Positions 17,284-26,517 of a stretch of DNA of 64,000 bases are shown here, piece by piece. The stretch is from assembly GCF_002261425.1 (NCBI RefSeq), contig NZ_NEVJ01000003.1, forward strand, positions 2,294,001 through 2,358,000, read 5' to 3'. How positions within the stretch are numbered: position 1 is the stretch's first letter; each line of letters starts with the position of its first letter. The stretch comes from Bordetella genomosp. 9 (GTDB lineage: Bacteria; Pseudomonadota; Gammaproteobacteria; Burkholderiales; Burkholderiaceae_B). The notes under the pieces were generated by a model, which searched no databases, was not told the origin of the DNA, and saw nothing but the letters and a program-made list of their open reading frames with translations. A program made the translations under genes and the position numbers.

Positions 17284-17673
17284 TCAGGGCACCATGGTGC
17301 GCACGCAGCCCGGCACGACGACGGAGATGACGCCGGCCCACTGGCACATGCAACGCGAGTTGTTGTCCAGCGCCGGCAAGCCGCCCACCAGCACGGTGGG
17401 CGCGCCCGGCAGCCAGGGCGCCTCGACGATGGGAATGCATGGCATGGGCGTCAGCACGCCCAAGGCGGCCGTGGTCGCCGCCTCCACTTCCGGATTCGCC
17501 AGCGACATGCACATCAGGAAGGGCGTGATGTTGAGCAAGGGCTTGTTGTCCTCGATGTTGGCGGCGGGCCGCCCTTCGACGAGGACACGCGACTCGGGCT
17601 CCACGATCAGCGTGGACGGCGCGGTGCCGAACGTGCACATCAGCTCGGCGCCAAGTACGACGGGCAGGGCCAT
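17284..17673 (-). CDS. PAAR-like protein (DUF4280)
   Basis: The 129-residue protein matches the DUF4280 family, which behaves like PAAR proteins and is thought to tip the VgrG spike. Visible features are the opening VVLGAELMCTFGTAPSTLIV, PAANIEDNKPLLNITPFLMC, LGVLTPMPCIPIVEAPWLPG and CMCQWAGVISVVVPG. The regularly spaced cysteines (CTF, MCMS, MPCIP, RCMCQW) probably bind a metal at the tip. It begins one base after the vgrG stop (TGACATG), so spike and tip are made together. There is no C-terminal toxin extension. The tip role is family knowledge plus context. Confidence 0.88.
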   Translation of the reverse strand: MALPVVLGAELMCTFGTAPSTLIVEPESRVLVEGRPAANIEDNKPLLNITPFLMCMSLANPEVEAATTAALGVLTPMPCIPIVEAPWLPGAPTVLVGGLPALDNNSRCMCQWAGVISVVVPGCVRTMVP

Positions 17674-17674
17674 G

Positions 17675-19669
17675 TCAGTTCCGCTTCACCGACGTGCCGT
17701 CGTCGGCCTTCCTGGGATGGTCGGGCGCGGTGGTGGAGCCGCCCGGCCCGCTGCCGGCGGCGCCGCCCGAGTTCAGCAGCACCATCGGCCCCGATATCTG
17801 CACGCCGGCAGGCGTCACCGAGACGAAGCTGTCGCCGACCTTGAGCGACAGCATGGCGGTGGCCTCCAGGACCAGCGTCGCGCCGGCCTTGACGTGCACG
17901 AGCTCGCTCTTGACCACGTATTTTTCGCCGGCTTCATGGACGATGGCCAGGCTGGCGTTCAGCGACACGTCGCGCGCGCGCGTCAGCTGGCTTTCGTTCA
18001 CCGTGACGTGCTGTGATTTCGCTTCGACCAGATGGGCGTTCTTCACGATGGTGTGGGAATCCTGGCCGACGTAGGCCAGGCTGTCGCGCTCGATATAGTT
18101 GTCCTGGTTGCCGTCGGTGTAGAGCAGGATCTGCAGCTTGTCGTCGTTGAAGCGCAGCTCGTTGCGCTTGCCGGCATTCTTGCCGCCCGTGCCCTGCGTA
18201 TGGAAAGTCGACACCGCGGCGGCATCGGGCAATACATAGGGCGGCTTGTTCTTGCCGTTGTAAAGGCCGCCCACCACCAGCGGCTTGTCGGGATCGCCAT
18301 TCAGGAAGTGGACCAGGACTTCATGATCCTTGCGCGGCAGGAACATGGCGCCCCAACGGCCGCCGGCCCAGGGCTGCGCGACGCGCACCCAGCAGCGCTG
18401 CATGATCTTGCCGGCCGCGGGCGGATTGAATTGTTCCCAATGGAACCGCACCTTGACGCAACCATGCGCGTCGGTGGCGAAGTCGTCGCCGTCCGGCGCG
18501 ACGACCGTGGCGGTCTGCGGACCGACGTTGGGGACGTGCGCCCACGGCGCCGGGTAGTAATGGCTGTTGCGCGGGATCGCCGCGAACCGGCAGTCGAACA
18601 GCGCGCGATGCCGGCCGCCCGCCGCCTTGCGCGCCAGGAGCCGCTGTCCATCGTTCATCCGGTACTTCACGTCGGTGACCAGGTAATCGCCGTCCTGCTC
18701 CGTGCACGGGTGGCCGGACAGGCCGAACCAGCCGCCGGCGGCCACGCCCACGGCGGTGGCGCGGCCATGCACCCGCGCGGCGCGTGCCAGATGCGTGTCG
18801 AGCTGGACGCGGGCATAGCGCTTTCCCACAGCGTCGTCGACATACCAGCGTGCCGGCTCCTGGTGCTCGTAGTCCTTGTCTCCGGCCGGGTCGTCGGCCT
18901 TGGCCTTCAGGCCCCCGGAGGCGCTACGGCCGACGTTCAGATAATCGAAGGCATTGGCCTCGCTCAATCCCGCCACGACGCGTCGCGATGCACGCCAGTC
19001 GTAGACGGCATCGGCGGCGGCCCCGCCGTCCCGATCACGCCTGACAGGGTCGAAGGGGATCGTTCGGTAGTCCTTGATGGCTTCATGCTGCTGCGTGTCG
19101 TCCACCAGGACCAGCGTGTCCGTACCGTCCTGCTGGTGCTCGAAGTAGTAGTAGATGCCTTCCCGCTGCAGCAGGCGGTTGAGGAAGTTGAAGTCCGTCT
19201 CGCGGTACTGCGTGCAATGGTCCAGCTTGGGATAGGACCGGGTGCAGGCGTTGCGGAACCCGACCTTGCGCTCGTCCAGCAGCACCCGCACGATATCCGG
19301 CACCGACTGGTCATGGAAAAAACGGCAATGCGAGGACCGCGTCAATCGCCACACCGTCGGGCGGATGATCGCGCGGTAGGCCTTCCGGGGCAGTTCGGCA
19401 TTCCTGGTCAGTACACCCAGCTCCAGCAGGCTGAACTGCGCGACGATCCCGTTCAGGAAGCGGTCGCCGCGCTGCCCCCGCACGGTGATGCAGACATTGC
19501 TGCCGAGGAAACTGGGCGACGGCTCGCCGTTCGCGCAGGAAAACAGGATCTTGATCTTGTAGGGCCGGCCCAGGCGCTCGCGGCCTTTCACGTCGTGCAG
19601 CAAGGTGTCGGCCGGAAGCCGGGCGCCGGATATCCGCAAGGGCCGTTCGCCTTGCGCGTCACTCGCCAT
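17675..19669 (-). CDS. vgrG: VgrG (TssI), T6SS spike protein
   Basis: VgrG trimers form the puncturing spike on the Hcp tube. The start MASDAQGERPLRISGARLPA at 19669 has GGAGG six bases upstream and overlaps the clpV end by 11 bases, giving 664 residues. The gp27-like part contains SYPKLDHCTQYRETDFNFLN and LLQREGIYYYFEHQ. The gp5-like OB fold contains VKVRFHWEQFNPPAAGKIMQ, RCWVRVAQPWAGGRWGAMFL and RKDHEVLVHFLNGDPDKPLV, followed by a beta-helix of short repeats. It ends in a Gly/Ser/Pro tail with no enzymatic domain, so it is a structural rather than evolved VgrG. Cargo must come from other proteins. Confidence 0.96.
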   Translation of the reverse strand: MASDAQGERPLRISGARLPADTLLHDVKGRERLGRPYKIKILFSCANGEPSPSFLGSNVCITVRGQRGDRFLNGIVAQFSLLELGVLTRNAELPRKAYRAIIRPTVWRLTRSSHCRFFHDQSVPDIVRVLLDERKVGFRNACTRSYPKLDHCTQYRETDFNFLNRLLQREGIYYYFEHQQDGTDTLVLVDDTQQHEAIKDYRTIPFDPVRRDRDGGAAADAVYDWRASRRVVAGLSEANAFDYLNVGRSASGGLKAKADDPAGDKDYEHQEPARWYVDDAVGKRYARVQLDTHLARAARVHGRATAVGVAAGGWFGLSGHPCTEQDGDYLVTDVKYRMNDGQRLLARKAAGGRHRALFDCRFAAIPRNSHYYPAPWAHVPNVGPQTATVVAPDGDDFATDAHGCVKVRFHWEQFNPPAAGKIMQRCWVRVAQPWAGGRWGAMFLPRKDHEVLVHFLNGDPDKPLVVGGLYNGKNKPPYVLPDAAAVSTFHTQGTGGKNAGKRNELRFNDDKLQILLYTDGNQDNYIERDSLAYVGQDSHTIVKNAHLVEAKSQHVTVNESQLTRARDVSLNASLAIVHEAGEKYVVKSELVHVKAGATLVLEATAMLSLKVGDSFVSVTPAGVQISGPMVLLNSGGAAGSGPGGSTTAPDHPRKADDGTSVKRN

Positions 19670-22358
19670 CGGCAGCCTCCGTGCTTGCGTCGCTGAGCGC
19701 GTAGCGGAATTCGCCGTCGCCGGCATCCACGCGGATCTCGCGCGGCACCCGTCCTTGCTTGCGCCACTCCAGCAGGCGCCGGCCGACGCCGGGCAATACC
19801 GCCTGCATCAGCACCGCGTCGACCAGGCGCGCGCCGCTCTGCCTTTCGTTGCAGCGGGCGGTGATCTCGTCGACCACCGCGTCCGTATAGGAGAAGGACA
19901 GCGCGTCGCTGCCATGCAGGCGTTGCGCCAGGCGGTCGAGCTGCAGGCGCACGATGCGGCGCAGGTTCGCCGGCGCCAGCGGGTAATAGGGAATGGCGGT
20001 CATCCGGCCCAGCAGGGCGGGCGGGAATACCTGCAGCAGCGGCGCGCGCAGCGCTTCCAGCAGCTGTTCCGGCGCGGGGTATGGGGCATCGTCCACGCAC
20101 AGGCGTTCGATCACGTCCGAACCCGCGTTGGTGGTGAGCAGGATCAGGCAATTGCTGAAGTCGATCACCCGCCCTTCCCCGTCTTCCATCCAGCCTTTGT
20201 CGAACACCTGGTAGAAGACCTCATGCACGTCGGGATGGGCTTTTTCCACTTCGTCCAGCAGCACGACGCTGTAAGGACGGCGCCGCACGGCCTCGGTCAG
20301 GACGCCGCCTTCCCCATAGCCGACGTAGCCGGGCGGCGCGCCCTTCAGGGTGGAAACCGTATGGGCTTCCTGGTACTCGCTCATATTCAGGGTGATGACG
20401 TTGTGCTCGCCGCCGTAAAGCACGTCGGCCAGGGCCAGCGCGGTCTCGGTCTTGCCGACGCCGGACGGGCCGGCGAGCAGGAACACGCCGACGGGACGGC
20501 CGGGACGGTCCAGCCCCGCGCGCGCCGTCTGGATGCGGCGGGCGATGCATGCCGTGGCCGCGGGCTGGCCGACGATGCGGCGGTCGAGCGTCCTGTCGAG
20601 TTCGAGCAGGCCGTCGATTTCGTCGTTCAGCATCCGGCCCACGGGAATGCCGGTCCAATCCTGCACGACGGCGGCCACCGCATGCCGGTCCACGCAGGCA
20701 GCCACCAGGGGCTGGTCGTCCTGGGTCGATACCAGTTCGGCCTCCAGCCGCGCGAGCTCGGCCAGGCAGTCCGGCGCGGGAACGTCGCCTTGAGTTTCCG
20801 CTTCGGTTTCCGCTCCGGCTTCGATCAGCCTGGCGCGGCATCGCGCGATCCGGGCGACCAGCGCCGCCTCGGCGTTCCAGCGCGCTTCCAGCGCGATGCG
20901 GGCCTGCTCCTCGCGCACCAGCGCGGCCGCGATGTCGGCCGCGCGCGCGCCGTCGCCCAGGCCCAGCGCGGCCTCGCGCTCCAGCAAGGCCAGTTCGGCG
21001 CGCAAGGCATCGATGTCGGCGCGGCGGCGGTCCAGGGCCGCGGGCGTCGCATGCCGGCTGACCGCCACGCGCGCGCAGACGGTATCGAGCAGGCTGACCG
21101 CCTTGTCCGGCAGCTGGCGGTCGGGAATGTAGCGATGGCTGAGCCGCACCGTCGCCCGCAGCGCGTCGTCCAGGATATGGACGCCGTGGTGCGACTCCAT
21201 GGGCGCCACCAGGCTGCGCAGCATGCGCAGCGCCTTCTGTTCGTCGGGCTCGTCGACGGCGACAGGCTGGAAGCGCCGCGTCAGGGCCGGGTCTTTCTCG
21301 ATATGGCGCTTGTACTCGGCCCACGTAGTCGCAGCGATGGTGCGCAAGGTGCCCCGCGCCAGGGCCGGCTTCAGCAGGTTCGCCGCGTCGCCGGTGCCCG
21401 CCGCGCCGCCGGCGCCCACCAGGGTATGCGCTTCGTCGACGAACAGGATGATGGGCTTTTCCGCCGCCTGCACCTGGTCGATCACCTGGCGCAGGCGCTG
21501 TTCGAATTCGCCCTTCACGCCGGCGCCGGCCTGCAGCAGGCCCACGTCCAGCGTGCGCAGCGCCACGTCGCGCAACATGGGCGGGACATTGCCCGCCACG
21601 ATGCGCTGTGCCAGCCCTTCGACCACGGCGGTTTTGCCGACGCCGGCCTCGCCCGTCAGGATGGGATTGTTCTGGCGCCGCCGCAGCAGGATGTCGATAA
21701 CCTGGCGGATCTCGTCGTCGCGGCCGACGATGGGGTCCAGCTTGCCGTCGCGGGCCAGCGCGGTCAGGTCGACGGTGTAGCGTTGCAGCGCCTGCTGGCC
21801 GGGCTCCTGCCCCGGCGGCGATCCCGCGGCCTGGTTGGGCGGCATGCCCTCCAGCAGGCCGTCGGCGCCGGTGGCGCCTTCTTCCGGCGAACCGCGCAGC
21901 CACGCGCCGAAGCCCTCGTCCAGGACGGCATGGTCGATGGCGGCGAACTGGCGCGAGATGCCGATCAGCGCCCGCCGCAACGATGGCGTGCGCAGCATGC
22001 CCAGCAGCAGGTGCGCGGTGCGCACCTGGACTTGCCCGTACTGCAGCGACGCGTACATCCAGCCGCGTTCGGCCGCTTCTTCGAGCTGGCTGGAAAGATC
22101 CAGCGTCCTGCCCGCGCCGGGCGGCAGCCGATCCAGCGCGGCCGTCAGATCCCGCGCCAAGGCGGCGTTGTCGATCTGGAAATGGCGCAGGACGCGCAGC
22201 AGGTCCGAGTCATGGGACTGGAGGACCTGGTGCAGCCAGTGTTCCAGTTCGACGTGCGCGTGGCCGCGCAGTTTGCAGAAAGTGGTGGCGCTTTCCATGG
22301 CTCGATAGGCGAGCGGGGAGAGTTTGCCGAATAAAGCAGCGCGGCTGATTTCCGCCAT
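19659..22358 (-). CDS. clpV: ClpV (TssH), T6SS sheath-disassembly ATPase
   Basis: ClpV is a hexameric AAA+ enzyme that recycles contracted TssB/TssC sheaths. The 899-residue protein has an N-terminal sheath-binding domain (MAEISRAALFGKLSPLAYRA to about 160). AAA1 has Walker A GEAGVGKT (236-243) and Walker B IILFVDEAH. A middle coiled domain with RRRADIDALRAELALLER follows. AAA2 has GPSGVGKT and VVLLDEVEKAHPDVHEVFYQ. It is distinguished from ClpB by the MAEI-type N-terminus, the shorter middle domain and the T6SS setting. It lies 25 bases after tssG and its end overlaps the vgrG start. Confidence 0.97.
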   Translation of the reverse strand: MAEISRAALFGKLSPLAYRAMESATTFCKLRGHAHVELEHWLHQVLQSHDSDLLRVLRHFQIDNAALARDLTAALDRLPPGAGRTLDLSSQLEEAAERGWMYASLQYGQVQVRTAHLLLGMLRTPSLRRALIGISRQFAAIDHAVLDEGFGAWLRGSPEEGATGADGLLEGMPPNQAAGSPPGQEPGQQALQRYTVDLTALARDGKLDPIVGRDDEIRQVIDILLRRRQNNPILTGEAGVGKTAVVEGLAQRIVAGNVPPMLRDVALRTLDVGLLQAGAGVKGEFEQRLRQVIDQVQAAEKPIILFVDEAHTLVGAGGAAGTGDAANLLKPALARGTLRTIAATTWAEYKRHIEKDPALTRRFQPVAVDEPDEQKALRMLRSLVAPMESHHGVHILDDALRATVRLSHRYIPDRQLPDKAVSLLDTVCARVAVSRHATPAALDRRRADIDALRAELALLEREAALGLGDGARAADIAAALVREEQARIALEARWNAEAALVARIARCRARLIEAGAETEAETQGDVPAPDCLAELARLEAELVSTQDDQPLVAACVDRHAVAAVVQDWTGIPVGRMLNDEIDGLLELDRTLDRRIVGQPAATACIARRIQTARAGLDRPGRPVGVFLLAGPSGVGKTETALALADVLYGGEHNVITLNMSEYQEAHTVSTLKGAPPGYVGYGEGGVLTEAVRRRPYSVVLLDEVEKAHPDVHEVFYQVFDKGWMEDGEGRVIDFSNCLILLTTNAGSDVIERLCVDDAPYPAPEQLLEALRAPLLQVFPPALLGRMTAIPYYPLAPANLRRIVRLQLDRLAQRLHGSDALSFSYTDAVVDEITARCNERQSGARLVDAVLMQAVLPGVGRRLLEWRKQGRVPREIRVDAGDGEFRYALSDASTEAADGE

Positions 22359-22383
22359 ATTTCAAGGTCCTTGGTCGCGCCGG

Positions 22384-23454
22384 TCAGCGCCTGGAGTAAG
22401 TGTTTTCGCGCGGCTGGATACGCACGGCGGGCGTTACGCCGGCGGCCGTGCGACGGCCCAGCCAGCTGGTGTATGCCAGCCGCGCGTGGCCATCCAGCCG
22501 CATGCATGCCGCGGCTTCGCGCGTCAGGCGCAGTTCGATATCCCATTCCAGCAGCCCGCCGGTGTAGAGCCGGACCCAATCGACGAGCCGCCGGTGGCTG
22601 GCGGTGCCGGGCAGCAGGCGCCGCATGTCGCCGGCCCCGACCGGCCCGATCAGCACGCGGAATTTGCTCTGCCGGTCCCACACGCGCCTGCCGATGACCA
22701 GGCCGCGGCCCAGTGGATGGCGGGAGGCCCTGCCGCCCAACCGGGTGCGGTCGCCGGCGCCCAGCCGCAACCACGTACCGACGAACTGCATGATCCGCAC
22801 GGGCAGGTCGAAGTACTGGCCCAGCAGCAGCCCCAGGCCGCTGGCGTGACGGGTGCGCGTGGACAGGAGGCCGCAGAACTGCAGCCTGTCCAACACGTCT
22901 CCCACATCCGCGACATTCCGTTCGCCTGGACTTGCCGCGCCCGCGACCGCGCCGGACCAGCCGCACAGGCTGCCGACGTAGTAGCCATAGCCGGCGGACG
23001 CAGGCCGCTCCGGGTCCATCCCCACCACGGGTTGGCCGGCCGCCCAGGCCCGGTAGAACAGGCATAGCTGGCGATGGTGGAACACGTCGGCGAACGCGGC
23101 GAGCGTCGCGTCGCCGGCGTGCGCGATGCGGTTGTGCACGTACTCGGCCAGGTGCAAGGGCATGGGGCCGTTCACGCCGAACAGGCCGCCGACATTCACC
23201 GACAGCCGCGCCGGCCGGTCGTCGCCGGCCGGCTGGTAGGCGTCCAGTTCGGCCGCGACGAAACCCAGGCGGGGCCGCTGTCCGAGCCTGACCGCATCGT
23301 CGCGAGGATGCCGTGAATAGCCCAGCCGCGGCCGGTCGCGATGCGCGGCCTCGATGAGCCGCAGCGCCTGGAAGAAGCCGAAACGCCGCGTGTCGCGAGC
23401 CAGCGGCCCGTCCGGACCTACAGGGTGTGGCACAGGCCCTCCGTGCCGGCCCAT
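22384..23454 (-). CDS. tssG: TssG, T6SS baseplate wedge
   Basis: TssG builds the baseplate wedge with TssF and TssE. The 356-residue protein has the family opening RDTRRFGFFQALRLIEAAHR and the GLFGVNGPMPLHLAEYVHNR segment, with LPVRIMQFVGTWLRL and a C-terminal VDWVRLYTGGLLEWDIELRL. The start used is ATG 23454, which overlaps tssF by 37 bases. A GTG at 23433 (seven codons later) is equally possible. It is tightly coupled with tssF upstream and clpV downstream. Confidence 0.94.
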   Translation of the reverse strand: MGRHGGPVPHPVGPDGPLARDTRRFGFFQALRLIEAAHRDRPRLGYSRHPRDDAVRLGQRPRLGFVAAELDAYQPAGDDRPARLSVNVGGLFGVNGPMPLHLAEYVHNRIAHAGDATLAAFADVFHHRQLCLFYRAWAAGQPVVGMDPERPASAGYGYYVGSLCGWSGAVAGAASPGERNVADVGDVLDRLQFCGLLSTRTRHASGLGLLLGQYFDLPVRIMQFVGTWLRLGAGDRTRLGGRASRHPLGRGLVIGRRVWDRQSKFRVLIGPVGAGDMRRLLPGTASHRRLVDWVRLYTGGLLEWDIELRLTREAAACMRLDGHARLAYTSWLGRRTAAGVTPAVRIQPRENTYSRR

Positions 23455-25331
23455 CGCATGATCTCGCCCCGTGTGGGCGTGCGCACGAGGGTTTCGGCAA
23501 AGTGGTTGATCGACACATAGCCCGCGAAGAAGGCCTGCAGCACAGCGGAGAAAAGAAAGGCGCCGCCGCCCTGGAAGGCGCCGTCGTCCAGGGTCAGTGT
23601 GACTTCCAGGCCGCGCCCGAAGGCCGCGCGCCCCGGCGTGGGCAACCTGCGGGTGATCCCGCGCGATCGCACGCCGGCGATGCCGGAGATCTGGCGCCTG
23701 CCGACGACGTCGGTCTCGTGGCAGTACAGGTCCAGCAGCTCCCGTATGCCGCGCCCGCCCGCGCCCTCGTCGTCGAACAGCGAGCGGTGATTGAGCGCCA
23801 GGTGGTTCAGCAGGCGCCAGGTCGATGCATTGGCCGTCATGCCGGGCCGCGGTTCGCTCGGCCCGGCCACGCAGCGGATGCCGCGCACCGGCATTTCGTC
23901 ATCGAAGAAAAAATCGGTGGTGCCCACACCCACGGGCATCGACAGCGGCAGGTCGCGATTGGTGCACAGTACGTCCAGCCCCAGCTGCCGGATGTCCTCG
24001 CTCAACGGCGCGGCGTCCATATCGAGCAAGGCGATGAACACGTCGCTGCCCATGTAGCGCGACCGCGGACCGTCACGCAGTTCCCGCTGCGTTGCCCGGC
24101 GCGGCTCGCGGCGCAGCTGGAAAAAGCCCCCGCCGGCACGGCGCTGCGCTTCCGGATCGCGGACCCGGAAGAACGGCTCGAACGTGCGCGGCCGGGTATC
24201 GGACGCGCCGTAACCGTGGGCCGCCTCCACGCCATGGATTTCGAGGTCGATGGGCCGGCTGCGATCCGGTACGACGTGGAACTCGAACTTGCCCGGATCC
24301 AGGATGAGCCGGTCGGAACGGCAGGGAAACAGGTTGATCGCCGGCGTGCAGTTCAGGCAGAAGTTCGACGGGCCGATGACGCGTTCGAGATGCGGGTCGT
24401 GGTTGTCCAGCAGCAGCACGACGTCGAAGGCGGAGTCGTCGCGGCCCCGCAAGGCATCGCCCAGGCCATGCAGCGCGACGAACAGATATCTTTCCGGAAA
24501 GGCGAAGTACTCCTGCAGCAGCCGGTAGCCGCGAAAAGCCTGGCGCGATGGCGGCAACAGCGCTTCGTGGTCGGACAGTCCCACCGCGGCGACGCAGTCC
24601 GCGCCCAGGGGCGCGAGCCAGCCCCGGGCCGAAGTGCCCGCCCCCGCCCGGCCGGCGGCATGCGACGCCGCGGGCGCCGACAGCCAGCCCTGGATGACGT
24701 GGCCGACCAGAAGCTCGTAGAGCCGGGACGGCAGCGCGTCCGCGCCACGCAGGAACAAGACCAGCTTGTCCATCGCCAGGGCATGCGCGGGCATGCCGCC
24801 CGTCAATGAAAACCGCAGGCGCAGCATGGCCTCCGGCCGCTGGCCATTGTCGATGCGCGCGCCGTTGATGCTACCGACGCAGGGTGTGTATTCGGCGGCA
24901 TCGAGGCGCAGCGGCCAGAGCGTCACATCGTGCGCGGTCCGGTACTCGCAGCGCGTCGTGCCGAACTTGTCCAGATGACTTTTCAAGGCCGTGCCCCGCC
25001 CGACCCGATAGCCGCGCGCCAGGCCAGGATGCCCCCATTCGGGTTGCAGCTGGATCACCGTCATGGACGGGGTGGGCGCAAGATACTGGGGGTAGATCAT
25101 CTCGGCGAGATGCCGCGTGAAGCGGGGGAATTCGGCCTCCAGCCGCATGCGGGTCCGCGCCGCCAGGAAGCTGAAGCCTTCCAGCATGCGCTCCACGTAA
25201 GGATCGGCGCATTCGAAGCTTTCCAGCCCCAGGCGGCCGGCGATCTTGGGATAGGCTGCGGCGAACTCGCCGCCCATCTCGCGCAGGTAGCGCAGCTCCT
25301 CGCTGTAGTACCGCAGGAATTCCGGATTCAT
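23418..25331 (-). CDS. tssF: TssF, T6SS baseplate wedge
   Basis: TssF is the large wedge subunit of the T6SS baseplate. The 637-residue protein starts MNPEFLRYYSEELRYLREMG, the classic family opening, and continues with EFAAAYPKIAGRLGLESFEC, DPYVERMLEGFSFLAART and LAEMIYPQYLAPTPSMTVIQ. Later landmarks include INLFPCRSDRLILD and the C-terminal LNHFAETLVRTPTRGEIMRW segment. Length is in the usual range. The ATG overlaps the tssE stop by four bases (ATGA), as expected for subunits that assemble together. Confidence 0.96.
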   Translation of the reverse strand: MNPEFLRYYSEELRYLREMGGEFAAAYPKIAGRLGLESFECADPYVERMLEGFSFLAARTRMRLEAEFPRFTRHLAEMIYPQYLAPTPSMTVIQLQPEWGHPGLARGYRVGRGTALKSHLDKFGTTRCEYRTAHDVTLWPLRLDAAEYTPCVGSINGARIDNGQRPEAMLRLRFSLTGGMPAHALAMDKLVLFLRGADALPSRLYELLVGHVIQGWLSAPAASHAAGRAGAGTSARGWLAPLGADCVAAVGLSDHEALLPPSRQAFRGYRLLQEYFAFPERYLFVALHGLGDALRGRDDSAFDVVLLLDNHDPHLERVIGPSNFCLNCTPAINLFPCRSDRLILDPGKFEFHVVPDRSRPIDLEIHGVEAAHGYGASDTRPRTFEPFFRVRDPEAQRRAGGGFFQLRREPRRATQRELRDGPRSRYMGSDVFIALLDMDAAPLSEDIRQLGLDVLCTNRDLPLSMPVGVGTTDFFFDDEMPVRGIRCVAGPSEPRPGMTANASTWRLLNHLALNHRSLFDDEGAGGRGIRELLDLYCHETDVVGRRQISGIAGVRSRGITRRLPTPGRAAFGRGLEVTLTLDDGAFQGGGAFLFSAVLQAFFAGYVSINHFAETLVRTPTRGEIMRWAGTEGLCHTL

Positions 25332-25852
25332 TCACGCCCCTGTGTGGCGCCCGGGGCGACCGCGATCTGGCCGTTTTCCAGGTCCAGCTCCGTCATCAGG
25401 TACAGGCGTTCGGGATACGGTTGTGCCCAGAGATCGCCCTCGACCAGGAAGGCCATGGTGTTGCGCCGGGCGTCCTGGTCTGGCGGCACGGGCGACACCT
25501 TGAGCGTATCGACCAGGATCCGCGGTTCGAAGCGCCGCAGGGTCTCGGCGATGTCCGCCGCCAGCCGCAGCCGGTCGACGTTGGACGCGACCTTGCCGGC
25601 GTAGTCGGGCAGTCCCGCGTTCAATACGGAACCGGCGATCTCGGGATACGCTTGCGGCCCGCTCTCCAGTCCGGGGATTTGGAGCCGGCGCGCATTGAGC
25701 AGCTGGCGAACGTCGCGCAGCACGCCTTCGCGCAGCTGGCGCAGCGAGATCACCCTGTGCTCGCGCAATTCCAGGGCCGATCCGGGGTCCAGGTCGGTAA
25801 GCCTGTCCAGTAGCGCCGGCTGCAGCCGATTCCTGCTGACAAGTTCGGTCAT
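25328..25852 (-). CDS. tssE: TssE, gp25-like baseplate protein
   Basis: TssE is the gp25-like lysozyme-fold baseplate protein that helps start sheath assembly. The start MTELVSRNRLQPALLDRLTD at 25852 fits the family (QPSLLDRLTD-type motif) and gives 174 residues. A longer frame to 25924 runs through the hairpin after hcp and is rejected. The gp25 domain spans about residues 30-150 with LREGVLRDVRQLLNARRLQI and LRLAADIAETLRRFEPRILV. The ribosome site is weak (GCGAG). Between hcp and this gene lie two strong hairpins, so tssE and the genes after it are probably made at lower levels than hcp. Confidence 0.93.
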   Translation of the reverse strand: MTELVSRNRLQPALLDRLTDLDPGSALELREHRVISLRQLREGVLRDVRQLLNARRLQIPGLESGPQAYPEIAGSVLNAGLPDYAGKVASNVDRLRLAADIAETLRRFEPRILVDTLKVSPVPPDQDARRNTMAFLVEGDLWAQPYPERLYLMTELDLENGQIAVAPGATQGRE

Positions 25853-25893
25853 CTCGCGTGTGCAACCATCAGATGAAGAAACGATGGAAAGAC

Positions 25894-25956
25894 GGCCGGA
25901 CCGCCTGATCGGCGGCCCGGCCATACCGGGGTGGCGCTTCGATAAAGCGCCATCCC
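25894..25956 (-). terminator. Tandem hairpins after hcp (attenuator or mRNA stabiliser)
   Basis: On the minus strand, 15 bases after the hcp stop, one 12-base stem (25956-25945 with 25939-25928, five-base loop) is followed by a second 12-base stem (25922-25911 with 25905-25894, five-base loop). Each has a single G-U pair. The tail after the second is only weakly T-rich (GTCTTTCC). Partial termination or 3' protection of hcp mRNA fits the high demand for Hcp. Confidence 0.7.
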
Positions 25957-25970
25957 GTTCAAGCCGCCTG

Positions 25971-26474
25971 TCAGAACGCTTCGTGCGTGACGCGGTCGTA
26001 GCCGCGCGTGCCGGTGGGCTTGAGGGTGCCGTCGTCGATCACCTCGAAGGTGTCGATGGTGATCCGCTTGTAGTCGATGGAGAAGTTATCGACACCGCCC
26101 ACGGAGCCCGGTTGGAAATCGATGATGTAGCAGTTCTCCAGCTTCCACTTTTCGGCGATAGACGGCGTCTTTTCGCCAGCCCGCGTGTATTGGTAGATGG
26201 TGATTTCGGGCACCTCGAGCCGCTTGTCGAATGCGGAAGCCAGCTTGGGCGTGGCCGCCGACGTCGGCTTGGACACGGTGACGTCGCTGTACACCACACT
26301 GCCCGGACGCATCTGGCCGCCCATCTTCAGACGCCCGGAGTTGCCGGCTTGATAGCTGGCATGGAACAGGTCGACCTGCTTTTCCGCGCCGGCGAGCTCG
26401 CAAGCACCGGGAATGTCCTTGCCGAAATCGCCGGTCCAGCGAATCGGTTGATCTTTATAATCCATGTCGTTCAT
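25971..26474 (-). CDS. hcp: Hcp (TssD), T6SS inner tube protein
   Basis: Hcp hexamers stack into the inner tube that is fired out with VgrG. The 167-residue protein starts MNDMDYKDQPIRWTGDFGKD. It shows the family pattern: VSKPTSAATPKLASAF, EKWKLENCYIIDFQPGSVGG and DNFSIDYKRITI. A consensus AGGAG lies six bases before the ATG (CAGGAGTAACGC). It sits between tssC and tssE and is fenced by hairpins on both sides (26518-26545 and 25894-25956), which would let it accumulate as its own abundant message. No effector domain is fused to it. Confidence 0.96.
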   Translation of the reverse strand: MNDMDYKDQPIRWTGDFGKDIPGACELAGAEKQVDLFHASYQAGNSGRLKMGGQMRPGSVVYSDVTVSKPTSAATPKLASAFDKRLEVPEITIYQYTRAGEKTPSIAEKWKLENCYIIDFQPGSVGGVDNFSIDYKRITIDTFEVIDDGTLKPTGTRGYDRVTHEAF

Positions 26475-26517
26475 GCGTTACTCCTGATACGTGATACGCA
26501 AAAAATGCCGAACACCG

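Noticed and set aside
19605-22334. A 900-codon plus-strand frame opposite clpV
   Set aside because: Its composition (Gln, His, Arg, Gly) is that of an antisense shadow, and ClpV on the minus strand has every family motif.
25853-25924. Earlier start for tssE giving 198 residues
   Set aside because: It would place coding sequence over the hcp hairpin, and the family N-terminus begins at the later ATG.
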